Shown: piece after piece, positions 28,002-36,412 of the stretch
How positions within the stretch are numbered: position 1 is the first letter of the stretch
Layout: every line of letters begins with the position of its first letter
Notes under the pieces: generated by a model
Database searches by the model: none
Told to the model about the DNA's origin: nothing
The model's input: only the letters and a program-made list of their open reading frames with translations
Position numbers and translations under genes: made by a program
From: Pontibacter liquoris
GTDB lineage: Bacteria; Bacteroidota; Bacteroidia; Cytophagales; Hymenobacteraceae
Length of the DNA stretch: 64,000 nt
Reading direction: 5' to 3'
NCBI RefSeq assembly: GCF_022758235.1
Contig: NZ_JALEBG010000002.1
Coordinates: 310,001-374,000, forward strand

Positions 28002-30098
28002 TTAATGGCTCAGGTCGGCCGGATGGAATTCCCGCCAGGCTGCCTCCCCTGCCTTTTTCCATTGAAGCCTCAGCGCGGGTTCGGTTCCTTTGCTACTAAG
28101 GTATGCGATCCGGATAGGGTGCAGCCCCGCCTGCAGCATTGCCCGCTGCGTTCGTTCGGTGCCTGGGGCATAGCCGTAATCGGCGTCCAGCAGCGCGGCT
28201 TCGTGCAGGCGCACAAATGCCTTGCCTGCCGTTGTCAGCGCAAACTCGTACTCCCCGTCGGTTGGCACGTGCAAGTAACCCTGATAGTAAACCATGCCAT
28301 GTTTTCTGCGCAGTTCATTTCCGCCCACAGCTTTGGCGGTGCCGTGTTTGCCTGCCTTTTGCCCGTTTTCCGCCGCCACCCACCGGAAATCGCCCGGCAC
28401 ATACGTCCAGGCAAGTCCTTTGGCTAATTTGGCGGGTGCGGGCACGGCCGGTACCAGGGCGCCATCGTAAGGGCGCGGGGCAGACGGGTTCGGGTGGCGC
28501 ACCTGCAGCACCCTGGCCTTCAGCTGCTCCTGCACCTGTTCGTAGCCGGGCTGGCCAGCCAGGTTTATACTTTGGGCGGGATCTTTCACCACATCATAAA
28601 TCTCAAAATCGTCGTTGGCAGCGGTTACCTGGTAGCGCACGCCCACCAAATCCCCCAGGCGCAGCAGCTGCATCTGGTCGCGTTTACGGCTTTGCCTGGC
28701 CGGCTCAAACGCCTCAAAGGCCGGGGTTTTGCCTCCCTCAAAATACTCCACGTACACCAGGCTTTCGGCTTGCCGCCCCTGACCGATAAGCGAAGGCAGC
28801 AGCGAAACGCCATCCGTGCGGGCCGGGGCCGGCACATGTGCGGCGTCGGCTAATGTTGCCATCCAGTCAGAAAAGATGCTGGGCGTAGTAACTACCCGTC
28901 CCGCAGGAATGTGGCCAGGCCAGGCAGTCAGCGTCGGCATCCGCACGCCGCCTTCCCAGCAGTCGCGCTTGATGCCGTCGAAAGGGCCGAAGCTGTCGAA
29001 AAATGTAGGCAGGTTGGGCACATACGTTGCCGGCAGGTATGACTCGATGGACGGGCCATTATCGGAAGTGAACACCACCAGCGTGTTTTCATCCAGGTGC
29101 AGATCCCTGAGCAGTTGTTGCAGGTCTCCTACGGCGTCATCAATACGCCGCACGGCGGTAGCATAGCGCTTGTAGGTTTCAGGCCAGGGCACCTCAGGGG
29201 TAGCGGGGTTCCGGTCGTCATCGTAGGTGGCATGGCTGTAATCAGGGTGCATGTAGGAGTCCACCTTGCCGGAAGCTGTGTTAATCATATGGCCGGGCGT
29301 GCCCAGCCACTGCAGCCCGCCATGCAAGCCCTGCCCTGCCGGGTACGCCTGCGCAGGCAGTTGCAGCACGGCGTGCGGCGCGTCGTAGGCCAGGTACAGG
29401 AAGAACGGCTTTGCCGCGTCGGCACCCTGTGCGTGGTCGGTAATATATTTTTTGGCGGCGGCGGTCCACAGATCGGTCGTATAGCACTTGTTTAGGCCGG
29501 CGGCCACATCCGTATAGTTGTGCCATACTTGTTTGGGGCCACCGTAGGTGCCCTCCACCGGGTAATGCTCGTGGCCGTCCATGTGGCGCATATACCCAAA
29601 GAAATTATCGAAGCCTCGCTTAAGCGGGTGTGCCGGCCAGTCCGGCCCCACTTCATCCACTCCCTGCAGCCCCCACTTACCAATGCTGGCGGTGGTATAG
29701 CCCGCCCCCTGCAGCAGGGTACCTAATGTATGGTTCTCCTCCAGCGCCTTGTCGAACTGGTTGTCGCGCACCTGCGCGTTGCCCTGGTGCACGCCCGTCA
29801 GGAGGGAGGCACGGGATGGGGCGCAGACAGGTGCGTTGGCGTACTGCTGCGTGAGCTGGGCGCCGCCGGCAGCCATTTTGTCGAGGTTGGGCGTATAGTG
29901 CCAGGGCTTGCTCCGGTCTGCAGCTTTTTGCCGCTGGTTCTGGAAAAACACTCCCACGTCGCCATATCCCAGGTCATCGGCCAGAATAAAAATAATATTA
30001 GGAGGCTGTTTTTGATCGGGCGTGCGGCCCTGCGGCAAGGCAGGCAAAGCCGGTATAAGCAGCAGCAGGCAGAAGCAAAGCGGCAGATGGTGTTTCAT
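28002..30098 (-). CDS. Sulfatase, S1 family (Cys-type), with C-terminal PA14-like domain
   Basis: Hydrolyses sulfate esters of carbohydrates. A signal peptide (about 1-23) indicates export. ILADDLGYGD supplies the metal-binding Asp41/Asp42. VCAPSRASLLTG is the formylglycine signature, with Cys92 to be converted. GKWGLQG and FTSDNGPS are further active-site blocks. The sulfatase domain ends near 540. About residues 575-698 (GYLHVPTDGEYEFALTTAGK... and a late TEPALRLQWKKAG) resemble a PA14-type carbohydrate-binding module. A formylglycine-generating enzyme gene lies at 32736-33866. The target (for example sulfated Gal or GlcNAc of mucins) is inferred from the neighbourhood. It is divergent from a LacI gene, with an operator between them. 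Confidence 0.92.
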   Translation of the reverse strand: MKHHLPLCFCLLLLIPALPALPQGRTPDQKQPPNIIFILADDLGYGDVGVFFQNQRQKAADRSKPWHYTPNLDKMAAGGAQLTQQYANAPVCAPSRASLLTGVHQGNAQVRDNQFDKALEENHTLGTLLQGAGYTTASIGKWGLQGVDEVGPDWPAHPLKRGFDNFFGYMRHMDGHEHYPVEGTYGGPKQVWHNYTDVAAGLNKCYTTDLWTAAAKKYITDHAQGADAAKPFFLYLAYDAPHAVLQLPAQAYPAGQGLHGGLQWLGTPGHMINTASGKVDSYMHPDYSHATYDDDRNPATPEVPWPETYKRYATAVRRIDDAVGDLQQLLRDLHLDENTLVVFTSDNGPSIESYLPATYVPNLPTFFDSFGPFDGIKRDCWEGGVRMPTLTAWPGHIPAGRVVTTPSIFSDWMATLADAAHVPAPARTDGVSLLPSLIGQGRQAESLVYVEYFEGGKTPAFEAFEPARQSRKRDQMQLLRLGDLVGVRYQVTAANDDFEIYDVVKDPAQSINLAGQPGYEQVQEQLKARVLQVRHPNPSAPRPYDGALVPAVPAPAKLAKGLAWTYVPGDFRWVAAENGQKAGKHGTAKAVGGNELRRKHGMVYYQGYLHVPTDGEYEFALTTAGKAFVRLHEAALLDADYGYAPGTERTQRAMLQAGLHPIRIAYLSSKGTEPALRLQWKKAGEAAWREFHPADLSH

Positions 30099-30513
30099 AA
30101 TAAAAAATGTATTCCGGTGCAGATGCCGGTTTTATTTAAAGCAGGCCCCCGGTACAAGTATGGGAGCGGCTGTGAGCATATCAAGTTAATCAATAACAAA
30201 AGCCATAGGACGTATAAGAACCGAAAAACACCTCGTAGCAAGTATGGGCGGCAGATGTCCTGCTTTAAGCAAGTGAACCACCCTGTTGAGCGTCGGGTGG
30301 CCTCTCCCGTAAGCTTTGGTCATGCACATTCCAGCCAAAACGTGCTCAGAAGGTAAGTATAAACCTGCCATGTACGGCATCCCGTAGGGCTTTAAATCTA
30401 CGCAAACGTTTGCGGGCAAGCGCTTTCCCGAAACCAACAGCTCCGGACCATCCGCGTTTCTTTAGCTTCTCTGACATTATGTGTATCTTTCAGGCAATAC
30501 ATTGCCCTGTCTG
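30099..30513. other. Divergent regulatory region between sulfatase and LacI gene
   Basis: A 415-base region with no supported gene. It holds a 14-bp LacI-type palindrome (30401-30414), an AAGCGCTT palindrome just after it, and a -7-like TATCTTTC (30484-30491) that would serve the LacI gene with a very short leader. The sulfatase promoter was not identified. Confidence 0.6.
30401..30414. promoter_or_regulatory. 14-bp LacI-type operator
   Basis: CGCAAACGTTTGCG is a perfect 14-bp palindrome, the best copy of the operator family in the window. It lies 113 bases before the LacI start and about 300 bases before the sulfatase start, so autoregulation is likely. Confidence 0.8.
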
Positions 30514-31539
30514 ATGCCGAAAAAGCCTGTGACCATCAAAGAAATCGCCCGGTTACTGGAGGTTTCTGTCTCCACCGTATCCCGTGCCCTCAATAACCAT
30601 CTCAGCATCGGCTTACCTATGCGCCAGAAGGTGCAGCAACTGGCCCGGGAGCTGAAGTATGAGCGCAACCAAACGGCTGTTTTCTTTCAGAAAGGAAGAA
30701 CGTATACCATCGGCGTTATTTTGCCGGAGCTCTCCGAGGCCTTTTTTTCTTCGGCGGTAAGCGCCATCGAAGAAACAGCCTACAAACATAACTATACCGT
30801 GCTGCTGGCGCAGTCGCACGACGATGCGCAGAAGGAAAAGCAATTGGTGGAGAAAATGAAAAACCACCGCGTGGACGGGCTGCTGGTATCGCTGGCCAAG
30901 ACAACGGCCTCTTTCGACCACTTCGACAAACTGAGCCAGTACAATATTCCCGTGGTGTTCTTCGACCGGGTACCGCCGCTGCAGCGCATCCATTACGTGG
31001 CCTCCACCCTAGTAACCGGCACCGTGGAGGCAGTCAGTTACCTGCTTAAAAGAGGGCACCGCGCCATTGGCATGATAAACGGGCCTGCCACCCTGCATGC
31101 CAGCAACGAGCGGCGCGAAGGGTATATCCTGGCCATGACGAAGAACAGGCTCAAGTATGACCCTACGCTGGTGGTGCCCAGCGACCTGACAGAACAGGGA
31201 ACCATTGCGGCGCTAAACCAGCTGCTGGCCAGCAGGAGAAAGGTATCCGCCATTGTCACCTTCAACGACTATGTAGCCCTCTACGCTCTCAAACACACCC
31301 GAAGCCTTGCCCTGGTGGAGCAGCCGGAATTTGTAAGTTATGCCAACCTGCCCCTGGCCCATTACATGGACATGACGCCTATTGCCTCGGTGGAGCAGTT
31401 CCCCTATCAGCAGGGGCAGAAAGCCGCAGAGATCCTGCTCGACCTGCTGGCCCGGGAGGAGGACAGCGAGCCGCAAGCCCGGCAGGCTTATTACCAGGTA
31501 ACGGTCCCATCGCAGTTGGTGGAGAACAAAAAGAGCTGA
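30514..31539 (+). CDS. LacI-family transcriptional regulator
   Basis: A sugar-responsive repressor. The ATG at 30514 (MPKKPVTIKEIARLLEVS) is chosen over an in-frame GTG at 30481, since it directly precedes the helix-turn-helix (TIKEIARLLEVSVSTVSRAL). The hinge helix region (MRQKVQQLARELKYERNQTA) follows. The effector domain (about 60-330) is of periplasmic-binding type: YTIGVILPELSEAFFSS, VDGLLVSLAK, FFDRVPP, and late IASVEQFPYQQGQKAAEILL. A perfect 14-bp palindrome lies upstream, and another lies just after the gene before the sugar kinase, so autoregulation and control of the kinase, lacZ and perhaps the sulfatase are inferred. The inducer is unknown. Confidence 0.93.
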   Translation: MPKKPVTIKEIARLLEVSVSTVSRALNNHLSIGLPMRQKVQQLARELKYERNQTAVFFQKGRTYTIGVILPELSEAFFSSAVSAIEETAYKHNYTVLLAQSHDDAQKEKQLVEKMKNHRVDGLLVSLAKTTASFDHFDKLSQYNIPVVFFDRVPPLQRIHYVASTLVTGTVEAVSYLLKRGHRAIGMINGPATLHASNERREGYILAMTKNRLKYDPTLVVPSDLTEQGTIAALNQLLASRRKVSAIVTFNDYVALYALKHTRSLALVEQPEFVSYANLPLAHYMDMTPIASVEQFPYQQGQKAAEILLDLLAREEDSEPQARQAYYQVTVPSQLVENKKS

Positions 31540-31563
31540 CGCCGCGCGCCTGCTTATAACCAC

Positions 31564-31608
31564 TCAAACGTTTGCGCAAAAAGGTAACGCAATAATTGAG
31601 TATGTTTG
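31564..31608 (+). promoter_or_regulatory. LacI operator and -7 box before the sugar kinase
   Basis: TCAAACGTTTGCG (31564-31576) holds the operator core and a TTTG that can act as the -33 element. A perfect TATGTTTG -7 box lies at 31601-31608, 22 bases before the kinase ATG. Operator and -33 region overlap, as expected for repression. Confidence 0.72.
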
Positions 31609-31630
31609 ATCTATAAAAAACACGACAGGA

Positions 31631-32698
31631 ATGCTGCACGAGATACTGACCGCTTTTGGACTGGACGCTGAGAATTTCACTATTCAGAAGCTGAGCTCCG
31701 GCCTGATAAACCATACCTGGAAAGTAACAGGCCCGCACGAGGCCTATATTCTGCAGCAGATCAACGCCCACGTGTTCAGGTCTCCGCAGGATATTGCCGA
31801 TAACATCGTGCAAATTGGTCGCTTCCTGGACCGGCACGCACCTGCGTACTTGTTCGTATCGCCTATAGCTACCGCTACGGGCGCCGTGCTGGTGCAGAAC
31901 CAGGTCGGAGACTATTTCCGCTTAAGCCTCTACGTAAGCGGCTCGCGCACCATCGACACAGTAACAAACAGGCAACAGGCGTTTGAGGCAGCGCGCCAGT
32001 TCGGCAGGTTTACGCGGCTGCTGCATACTTTCGATGCGGCCACGCTGAAGTATACGCTGCCCGACTTCCACAACCTCGCGCTGCGCTACCAGCAGCTGGA
32101 GCAGGCCCATGCGGCGGCACCTGCCAGTAGACTGGCCGATGCCCGGCAGGCTATAACGGATGCTTTTGCACAACAGCATTTGGTGCAAACGTATGAAGCG
32201 ATGGTGGCGGATCCCCGTATTCCCAAGCGCGTTATCCACCACGATACCAAAATCAGCAACGTGCTGTTTGACCAGCACGACAAAGGACTTTGCGTAATCG
32301 ACCTGGACACGGTGATGCCTGGCTATTTCATCAGCGACCTGGGTGATATGATGCGCACCTACCTTTCGCCGGCCAATGAGGAAGTGCAGGATCTGACAAA
32401 AGTGACGGTGCGCGAAGATTATTTCCGGGCGATCATAGAAGGGTATTTTACGGAGATGGCCGATGTGCTGACGGAGGCGGAGAAGGAGCTGCTGCTGTAT
32501 GCGGGCAAGTTTATGATCTACATGCAGGCCATCCGTTTTCTGGCCGACTTCCTGAACGGCGACACCTACTATGCCACCACCTATGCCGGCCAGAACCTGG
32601 TGAGGGCTCAAAACCAGTTTATGCTGCTGCGCAGGTATACGGAAGCGGAACTGCGCTTTACTGATATCGTAAGAACTTTCCGGAAAGAAAAAAGCTAA
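31631..32698 (+). CDS. Aminoglycoside phosphotransferase-fold sugar kinase (NahK-like)
   Basis: Probably an anomeric kinase that phosphorylates a hexosamine or galactose at C1 with ATP. The APH fold is shown by the N-terminal lobe (LSSGLINHTWKV; YILQQIN), the catalytic loop HHDTKISN (203-210), and the metal-binding IDLDTVMPGY (223-232). NahK, the N-acetylhexosamine 1-kinase, belongs to this superfamily and has similar length. A nucleotidyltransferase gene (37077-38009) in the same region could use the sugar-1-phosphate to make a UDP-sugar. Its promoter is overlapped by a LacI-type operator. True antibiotic phosphotransferase function is very unlikely in this setting. The exact sugar cannot be read from sequence. 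Confidence 0.82.
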   Translation: MLHEILTAFGLDAENFTIQKLSSGLINHTWKVTGPHEAYILQQINAHVFRSPQDIADNIVQIGRFLDRHAPAYLFVSPIATATGAVLVQNQVGDYFRLSLYVSGSRTIDTVTNRQQAFEAARQFGRFTRLLHTFDAATLKYTLPDFHNLALRYQQLEQAHAAAPASRLADARQAITDAFAQQHLVQTYEAMVADPRIPKRVIHHDTKISNVLFDQHDKGLCVIDLDTVMPGYFISDLGDMMRTYLSPANEEVQDLTKVTVREDYFRAIIEGYFTEMADVLTEAEKELLLYAGKFMIYMQAIRFLADFLNGDTYYATTYAGQNLVRAQNQFMLLRRYTEAELRFTDIVRTFRKEKS

Positions 32699-32735
32699 TA
32701 CAGGGCGATGTCGGGACAACTGCACTGCCGGTAAT

Positions 32736-33866
32736 TTACCTGGAGGCCACGCACCGGAAGCCTGTATTCTCCAGCCCCGTATCTGGCGAGGATTTCATTT
32801 TTGATGTTACGCGGTAGCCTTTGCAGTAAGAGGCGTTGCACATAAAGGAGCCGCCGCGGGTTATCTTCTTAGGCACCGTGGGCTCCTGCGGGTCAAAGCT
32901 TTTACGCGGGCCCTGCGGGTTCTCCGACACTTTACCGGCCAGCATCTGATAGTAATCTTCGGTATACCAGTCACTCACCCACTCCCACACATTTCCTGCC
33001 ATATCATAAAGACCATAGCGGTTTGGTTGAAAAGATTTGACCGGCGCTACGCTTGCAAATCCGTCCCACTGCGCATCCTGGTTCGGGAAGCTGCCCTGCC
33101 AGGTATTGGCTTTTGGCTTGCCGGCCTCCACCTCCTCATCGCCCCAGCTATACTTCTTACCTGTCAGGCCGCCCCGGGCCGCATACTCCCACTCTGCTTC
33201 GGTAGGCAGGCGCTTGCCTGCCCAGCGGGCATAGGCGGCAGCATCTTCCCAGGCCACCTGGGTTACGGGGTAGTTTTCTTTTCCTTTGATGTTGCTCTGC
33301 GGGCCCTGCGGGTGCTGCCAGCTGGCACCGGGCGTCCAGCGCCACCATTGCGAAGCATCGTTTAACGGCACAGGCTGGCTGGTCGGGCTAAAGGTGAGCG
33401 AGGCCGCCACCAGCAACTCGTCAGCGGGCTTAGGTGTACCGGGCGGTAGCTGCTTTTTCAGCTCTTCCCAATCAGGTTTGCGCTCGGCCACGGTCTGGTA
33501 GCCGGTAGCCGCTACAAAGGCGGCGAACTGCGCGTTGGTCACCTCCGTTACGTCCATCCAGAAGCCGTCCAGCTTCACCGTGTGGGCAGGATACTCGTCG
33601 GGCCGCCCCTCATTGTCGGTGGCACCCATCTGAAAAGTGCCGCCCTTTACCCATACCATCCCTTCATGCGACAGGGCCTTTTCTGCGGCATACCCGCCGC
33701 TATCCGTAGCAGCGGTCAGCGCGGCAAAGCGCTGCGGCATGTGGCTGTGGCAGGAGGTCTCCTCGGAACCGGCAGTCCTGGCAACTTCTGTTTTAGTTTG
33801 CGGCTTCTCCCGGCGGCAGGCAAAAAAAGGCAACATGAGGAGCAGGCAGAAAAGCGTCAGGCGCAT
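32736..33866 (-). CDS. Formylglycine-generating enzyme (SUMF1/FGE family), predicted lipoprotein
   Basis: Uses oxygen to convert the active-site Cys of sulfatases to formylglycine. The ATG at 33866 is chosen because it starts a lipoprotein signal (MRLTLFCLLLMLPFFAC); an upstream in-frame ATG is rejected. The FGE fold spans about 85-376: MVWVKGGTFQMGATDNEGRPDEYPAHTV, then LPTEAEWEYAARGG, and YDMAGNVWEWVSDW. The catalytic cysteines are present in RGGSFMCNASYCKGYR (Cys343/Cys348), followed by GLENTGFRCV, closely like human FGE. So it is a true FGE and not one of the many relatives that lack the Cys pair. It is convergent with the kinase gene. The S1 sulfatase at 28002-30098 is the obvious substrate. 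The lipoprotein signal implies it acts outside the cytoplasm. Confidence 0.9.
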   Translation of the reverse strand: MRLTLFCLLLMLPFFACRREKPQTKTEVARTAGSEETSCHSHMPQRFAALTAATDSGGYAAEKALSHEGMVWVKGGTFQMGATDNEGRPDEYPAHTVKLDGFWMDVTEVTNAQFAAFVAATGYQTVAERKPDWEELKKQLPPGTPKPADELLVAASLTFSPTSQPVPLNDASQWWRWTPGASWQHPQGPQSNIKGKENYPVTQVAWEDAAAYARWAGKRLPTEAEWEYAARGGLTGKKYSWGDEEVEAGKPKANTWQGSFPNQDAQWDGFASVAPVKSFQPNRYGLYDMAGNVWEWVSDWYTEDYYQMLAGKVSENPQGPRKSFDPQEPTVPKKITRGGSFMCNASYCKGYRVTSKMKSSPDTGLENTGFRCVASR

Positions 33867-33947
33867 GGCAGTAGTAATATGGTGTAACAATGGCGGCACA
33901 AAGGGCAAGTATAGGAACAAAAAACGATCAGCATAAAAAGGACGCAC

Positions 33948-34006
33948 CAGCCTTTTAGCATCAACAGGAACAGACGCTTTCCTGCCTTGTTGATGCTAAA
34001 AGGCTG
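33948..34006 (-). terminator. Long two-part hairpin after the GH109-like gene
   Basis: A perfect 19-bp outer stem (33948-33966 with 33988-34006, beginning CAGCCTTTTAGCATC) encloses an AGGAA/TTCCT inner stem. It lies between the GH109-like stop (34113) and the FGE start, so it probably ends the former transcript. A cruciform or repeat role is possible. Confidence 0.72.
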
Positions 34007-34112
34007 AAGCAATTTGCACCGCTTCAGCCGGACGAACAAACGAAAGTATACCCCTTCCGCTCTCAACCTGTGTTCCTGGGTCTACCTAGCGCAACAGGAA
34101 GTATAAACCAGC

Positions 34113-35468
34113 TTAATAGTCGTCGTTCAGCGCAAATATTGGCTTGCGCTGCATCCATTTGCCACCGGTAAAGTCCGGGAACTCCACCGTTTCGTTACCC
34201 AGCGCAATAGACTGCTCGCTTAAAGGTGTGATCGCGCTCCAGACAGCAGCGTCGTATACGTCCATCGGGGTTGGCTCTTTGCGTTTGGCAGCTTCCACAA
34301 ACGCATGGATCACGAAGAAGTCCATGCCGCCGTGGCCTGCACCCTGAGCATCGTTGCCATACTTTTTCCAGAGCGGGTGATCATACTTGTCGAGCCATTC
34401 CTTAGCCTGATCCCACTGGTGCGGCTTGCTTTTGCCCTCCACATAGATGGAGTTGTTCACGTCCATCCAAAGTCCTTCGGTGCCCTGCACCCGGAAACCG
34501 AGGGAATAAGGGCGCGGCGAGTTGGTGTCGTGCTGCAGGAGGACCGTTTCGCCATTGGCGCAGCCCAGCGTGGTCGTAACGATATCGCCGAGACTGAACT
34601 TTACCTTGGCGTTGGGATTGTTCTCACCGCCCCGGTCAACGATATACTTGTGCAGCCCGCGTGCTTTTGTCGCATAAGAGTTGAGCGTCAGGAAGCGGTT
34701 GCCCCTGTTGATATTGATGTAGTGGGCCACCGGTCCGACGCCGTGCGTAGGATAAAGGTCGCCGTTGCGGTGCACGGAGTGGTTCGTGCGCCATTGGGCC
34801 TCGGAGAAGGCGTCTTCGCCAAACTTCACCCCATGGCCATAAGCATGCTCCCCGTCGTTGAACTTCACCTCGCGCAGGTCGTGCTGGTAGCCTCCCTGCA
34901 GGTGGAGCAGTTCCCCAAACACACCCTGGCGCACCATGTTCAGCACGGCCATCACATCACGGCGGTAGCACACATTTTCCAGCATCATCACATGGGCATT
35001 ATGCCGCTCAGCGGCGTGCACCACCTCCCAATGGTCATCCAGCGTGATGCCCAGCACCACTTCGGTGGCCACATACTTCAGGCCGGCGTCCAAAGCGCCA
35101 AGCAGCATCGGCTTGTGCCACTCCCATGGGGTAGCGATCACCACAGCCTGCAGGCCCTTGGTCTCCAGCATTCGCTTCCAGGCGTAGTCGTCGCCGGTGA
35201 AGATCTTCGGCATCGGCTTTCCGCTCTTCTGTATCGCTTCTTTCGCCATGCCGAGCATGCGGTCGCTTACGTCGCAGATCGCCACCAAGTCCACATCGTC
35301 GCGGCGGAGCAGCAGGTCCAGGTGGTTCTGGCCGCGCAGGCCTGTGCCGATAAGGGCTATTTTCACTTTGTCTTTGGCCTTAGCGGCAAACAGATTCTGG
35401 CCAGGCAGCACAGACAGGGCTGCGGCAGAAAGGCTGGTGTTGCGTACAAATTTTCTTCTGTTCATCAT
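34113..35468 (-). CDS. GH109-like NAD-dependent alpha-N-acetylgalactosaminidase (Gfo/Idh/MocA fold)
   Basis: Likely removes alpha-linked GalNAc (for example the blood-group A determinant) by the NAD-dependent redox-elimination mechanism of GH109. A twin-arginine signal (NRRKFVRNTSLSAAALSVL) sends it folded to the periplasm. The Rossmann motif IALIGTGLRGQNHLDLL (38-54), WEWHKPMLLGALDAG, MLENVCYRRDVMAVLNMVRQ and QGGYQHDLRE match the GH109 subgroup of Gfo/Idh proteins, not simple sugar dehydrogenases. Length (451) fits. Two ATGs (35468, 35465) are equally possible. With the GH27, GH29, sialidase and sulfatase genes nearby, action on mucin-type or blood-group glycans is the natural inference. A plain periplasmic oxidoreductase is the alternative. 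Confidence 0.85.
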   Translation of the reverse strand: MMNRRKFVRNTSLSAAALSVLPGQNLFAAKAKDKVKIALIGTGLRGQNHLDLLLRRDDVDLVAICDVSDRMLGMAKEAIQKSGKPMPKIFTGDDYAWKRMLETKGLQAVVIATPWEWHKPMLLGALDAGLKYVATEVVLGITLDDHWEVVHAAERHNAHVMMLENVCYRRDVMAVLNMVRQGVFGELLHLQGGYQHDLREVKFNDGEHAYGHGVKFGEDAFSEAQWRTNHSVHRNGDLYPTHGVGPVAHYININRGNRFLTLNSYATKARGLHKYIVDRGGENNPNAKVKFSLGDIVTTTLGCANGETVLLQHDTNSPRPYSLGFRVQGTEGLWMDVNNSIYVEGKSKPHQWDQAKEWLDKYDHPLWKKYGNDAQGAGHGGMDFFVIHAFVEAAKRKEPTPMDVYDAAVWSAITPLSEQSIALGNETVEFPDFTGGKWMQRKPIFALNDDY

Positions 35469-35554
35469 GTTTTTTCAGGTATAGATCACTCCGGCTTTGC
35501 TTATTTTTATAGTATAAATCGTTCTGATCAAGGCGCTATCTGCGGTCCTTCATT

Positions 35555-36268
35555 CTATTCTGGGTGCTCCTGCGCCACCAGTCTCTCGCCTGCTGCCTCC
35601 CAATATCTAAAGCTCACTTCCTTGCCAGACCTGTCGCCTGCCACTGGAGAATGGCTTAGCAACGCAATGCTCCCCTGCCAGCTTTCTGCCCCATATTGGG
35701 TTGATTTAAGGACACAGAGCGTGTTGCCATAGGTATCCAGCGCGGTAAGCCTGGCATGGCAGCCGCCTTGTGGCAGTGGCCATACCTTTAAGAGGAGCCG
35801 CACAGGCTGTTGCAGCTTTTCCCCGGGTATAATCCTGTTGCTTTGCACCGTACCGATAAAGAGCTCTCCCCCTCGCTGCACTCCTACATCTAACACGCCA
35901 CCGCCCGCTATACTTATCCGCCAGCCTGCCTCTACTGCTGCTGCCCCCATCCAGAACCGGATCTGGGTGCTAAGTATAAAAGCGCCTTCCTGCTCCGACA
36001 ACCGATGCGTAAGCAGCTGCACCGTTCGGTCCGGGCCTCCGCCCCGGCACAGCAGTTCCCCTTCCTGCACAAGCCAGTCCTCAGGGGGCCATGCCCTGAA
36101 GGCTTCTCCGGGGCTGGCGGCATCAGGCAATGTTTCCCACCGGCTCCGGAAGGAGTTGGTTGTTATTAGGGCATGCGTTTCTTCTCGCTCCGGCAGCGTG
36201 GCGCCAGGGGCCGGATCATTTGGAAACCCGCCTAACAGCAATGCCCTTAAACTCTCTCTTCGGTCCAT
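35555..36268 (-). CDS. Isolated N-terminal module like that of PhoD-type phosphatases; probably a truncated gene
   Basis: The 237 residues start MDRRESLRALLLGGF, reminiscent of a twin-arginine leader but lacking the long hydrophobic part. The rest (NSFRSRWETLPDAASPGEAF, WLVQEGELLCRGGGPDRTVQ, RLLLKVWPLPQG, and a late VSFRYWEAAG) resembles from memory the lectin-like N-terminal region of Bacteroidota alkaline phosphatase D family proteins. In those proteins a long metallophosphoesterase domain follows. Here a stop comes directly after VAQEHPE, and only 86 bases separate it from the GH109-like gene, so the catalytic part is missing. It may be a remnant or a stand-alone beta-sandwich protein. The family call is tentative. 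Confidence 0.5.
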   Translation of the reverse strand: MDRRESLRALLLGGFPNDPAPGATLPEREETHALITTNSFRSRWETLPDAASPGEAFRAWPPEDWLVQEGELLCRGGGPDRTVQLLTHRLSEQEGAFILSTQIRFWMGAAAVEAGWRISIAGGGVLDVGVQRGGELFIGTVQSNRIIPGEKLQQPVRLLLKVWPLPQGGCHARLTALDTYGNTLCVLKSTQYGAESWQGSIALLSHSPVAGDRSGKEVSFRYWEAAGERLVAQEHPE

Positions 36269-36412
36269 TGAATTCCTATTTCTAAGCGGAAGCGGCCTTT
36301 ATACTTGCTGCTACAGCAGGTTTGTCCTTTATCTTGTCACACCCGCTACCAGTTTATCCTTCAGCCCCCTGAGCTTTTCCTGCTTTGGCGGCGGGGCTTT
36401 TACGTTTGATGG

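Noticed and set aside
31631..32698. Aminoglycoside resistance gene
   Set aside because: The APH fold is shared by sugar and choline kinases; the glycan context and LacI operator favour a sugar kinase.
34305..35732. A 475-codon open frame on the plus strand opposite the GH109-like gene
   Set aside because: Antisense shadow; His/Val-rich composition typical of reversed coding frames and no known motif.
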